Part shown: positions 63,735 to 64,000 of the stretch, piece after piece
Position numbering within the stretch: the stretch's first letter is position 1
Layout of the letters: every line of letters starts with the position of its first letter
Source of the DNA: Flavobacterium pectinovorum
Lineage (GTDB): Bacteria > Bacteroidota > Bacteroidia > Flavobacteriales > Flavobacteriaceae
DNA length: 64,000 nucleotides
Assembly (NCBI RefSeq): GCF_022802975.1
Contig: NZ_JAFEVZ010000010.1
Coordinates: 62,001-126,000 of the forward strand
Direction: 5' to 3'
Notes under the pieces: generated by a model
The model's input: the letters and a program-made list of their open reading frames with translations, nothing else
What the model was told of the DNA's origin: nothing
Databases searched by the model: none
Position numbers and translations under genes: made by a program

Positions 63735-64000
63735 TTTGTGGTTTGGTTTTAGTTAGTAGCTTATTTTTTCCTGCTCCAATTTTAATTTTGAAGAAAGGTT
63801 CATTCAATAATTTAATTTTTCATATATGTAAAATTTATTTTTTAGCAGTCATATATGGTATCGCCTTTTATTTATTGGTGTTTGCTTGCAGCAAACTCTT
63901 TGTTAATGGCAATTTCATGTTTAAATAAATTTTATCAGTTCGAGTAATCCCGCCCAAAAGCGGGATTGTATTGAAAACAGTAAACTATCAAAACGGTTTC
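63735..64000. other. Upstream region of the CE8-PL1 operon, with a short hairpin
   Basis: 266 bp, AT-rich. The 61-codon forward frame at 63743-63928 is low-complexity and not supported. A perfect 8-bp hairpin AATCCCGC / GCGGGATT with loop CCAAAA lies at 63946-63967, but no T-run follows it on either strand. Confidence 0.4.

Noticed and set aside
63946..63967. Hairpin AATCCCGC/GCGGGATT as a terminator
   Set aside because: No T-run on either strand, so termination is not supported.

Overview
The window looks like a Flavobacterium-type member of the Bacteroidota. The evidence is a low-GC sequence, SusC/SusD outer-membrane uptake genes, an ECF sigma/FecR pair, a hybrid two-component regulator, type IX secretion C-terminal domains, several TAnnTTTG promoter boxes, and a type II-C CRISPR system with 46-bp repeats. 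No rRNA, tRNA or intact insertion sequence was seen.

Layout. Positions 1-6214: the tail of a hybrid two-component regulator, then a same-strand run of a DUF4861 protein, a KduD-like dehydrogenase, a FucP/NagP-type sugar transporter and a NagB/PIG-L fusion, followed by a start-less coding remnant and a terminator. Positions 6846-13817 (minus): GH2, GH28 and GH115 hydrolases, a pectin/glucuronide set, with a possible membrane-tethered regulator next to it (13998-15245). Positions 15679-22857: mixed metabolic genes, including a serine hydrolase with TPRs, an Lrp regulator, a bile-acid/sodium-symporter-like carrier, a folate-independent methionine synthase pair (mesX/mesD type) and a nitroreductase. 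Positions 23353-36753 (minus): ECF sigma, FecR, SusC with STN domain, SusD, two lipoproteins, two TlpA-like thioredoxins and a two-domain serine protease, with no carbohydrate enzyme. Positions 37096-43159 (minus): a DUF1826 protein, then a molybdenum hydroxylase operon (2Fe-2S subunit, dihaem cytochrome c, molybdopterin subunit, XdhC, MocA-like). Positions 43594-50901: a complete type II-C CRISPR-Cas locus with tracrRNA, cas9, cas1, cas2 and 22 spacers. Positions 50917-63734: an RNA methyltransferase, then a second pectin region with a LacI regulator, GH43, a membrane histidine kinase, CE12 and alpha/beta esterases, a PL1 pectate lyase and a CE8 pectin methylesterase.

How the genes work together. 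The right-hand enzymes would demethylate, deacetylate and cleave pectin outside the cell. CE8 and PL1 carry T9SS tails and share a duplicated N-terminal module. The left-hand enzymes (GH28, GH2, GH115, KduD, transporter) would finish oligosaccharides and uronate products. The SusCD operon in the middle looks like a separate, self-regulated uptake system, possibly for a peptide or another non-glycan ligand.

The most interesting reading is in the CRISPR locus. An anti-repeat upstream of cas9 places the tracrRNA on the minus strand and implies that the array is read on the minus strand, towards cas2. In that direction every full repeat has TTG-N19-TATTTTTA, close to the Bacteroidota promoter. 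One variant repeat and the truncated terminal repeat have lost the TTG box, which gives an internal test of the idea.
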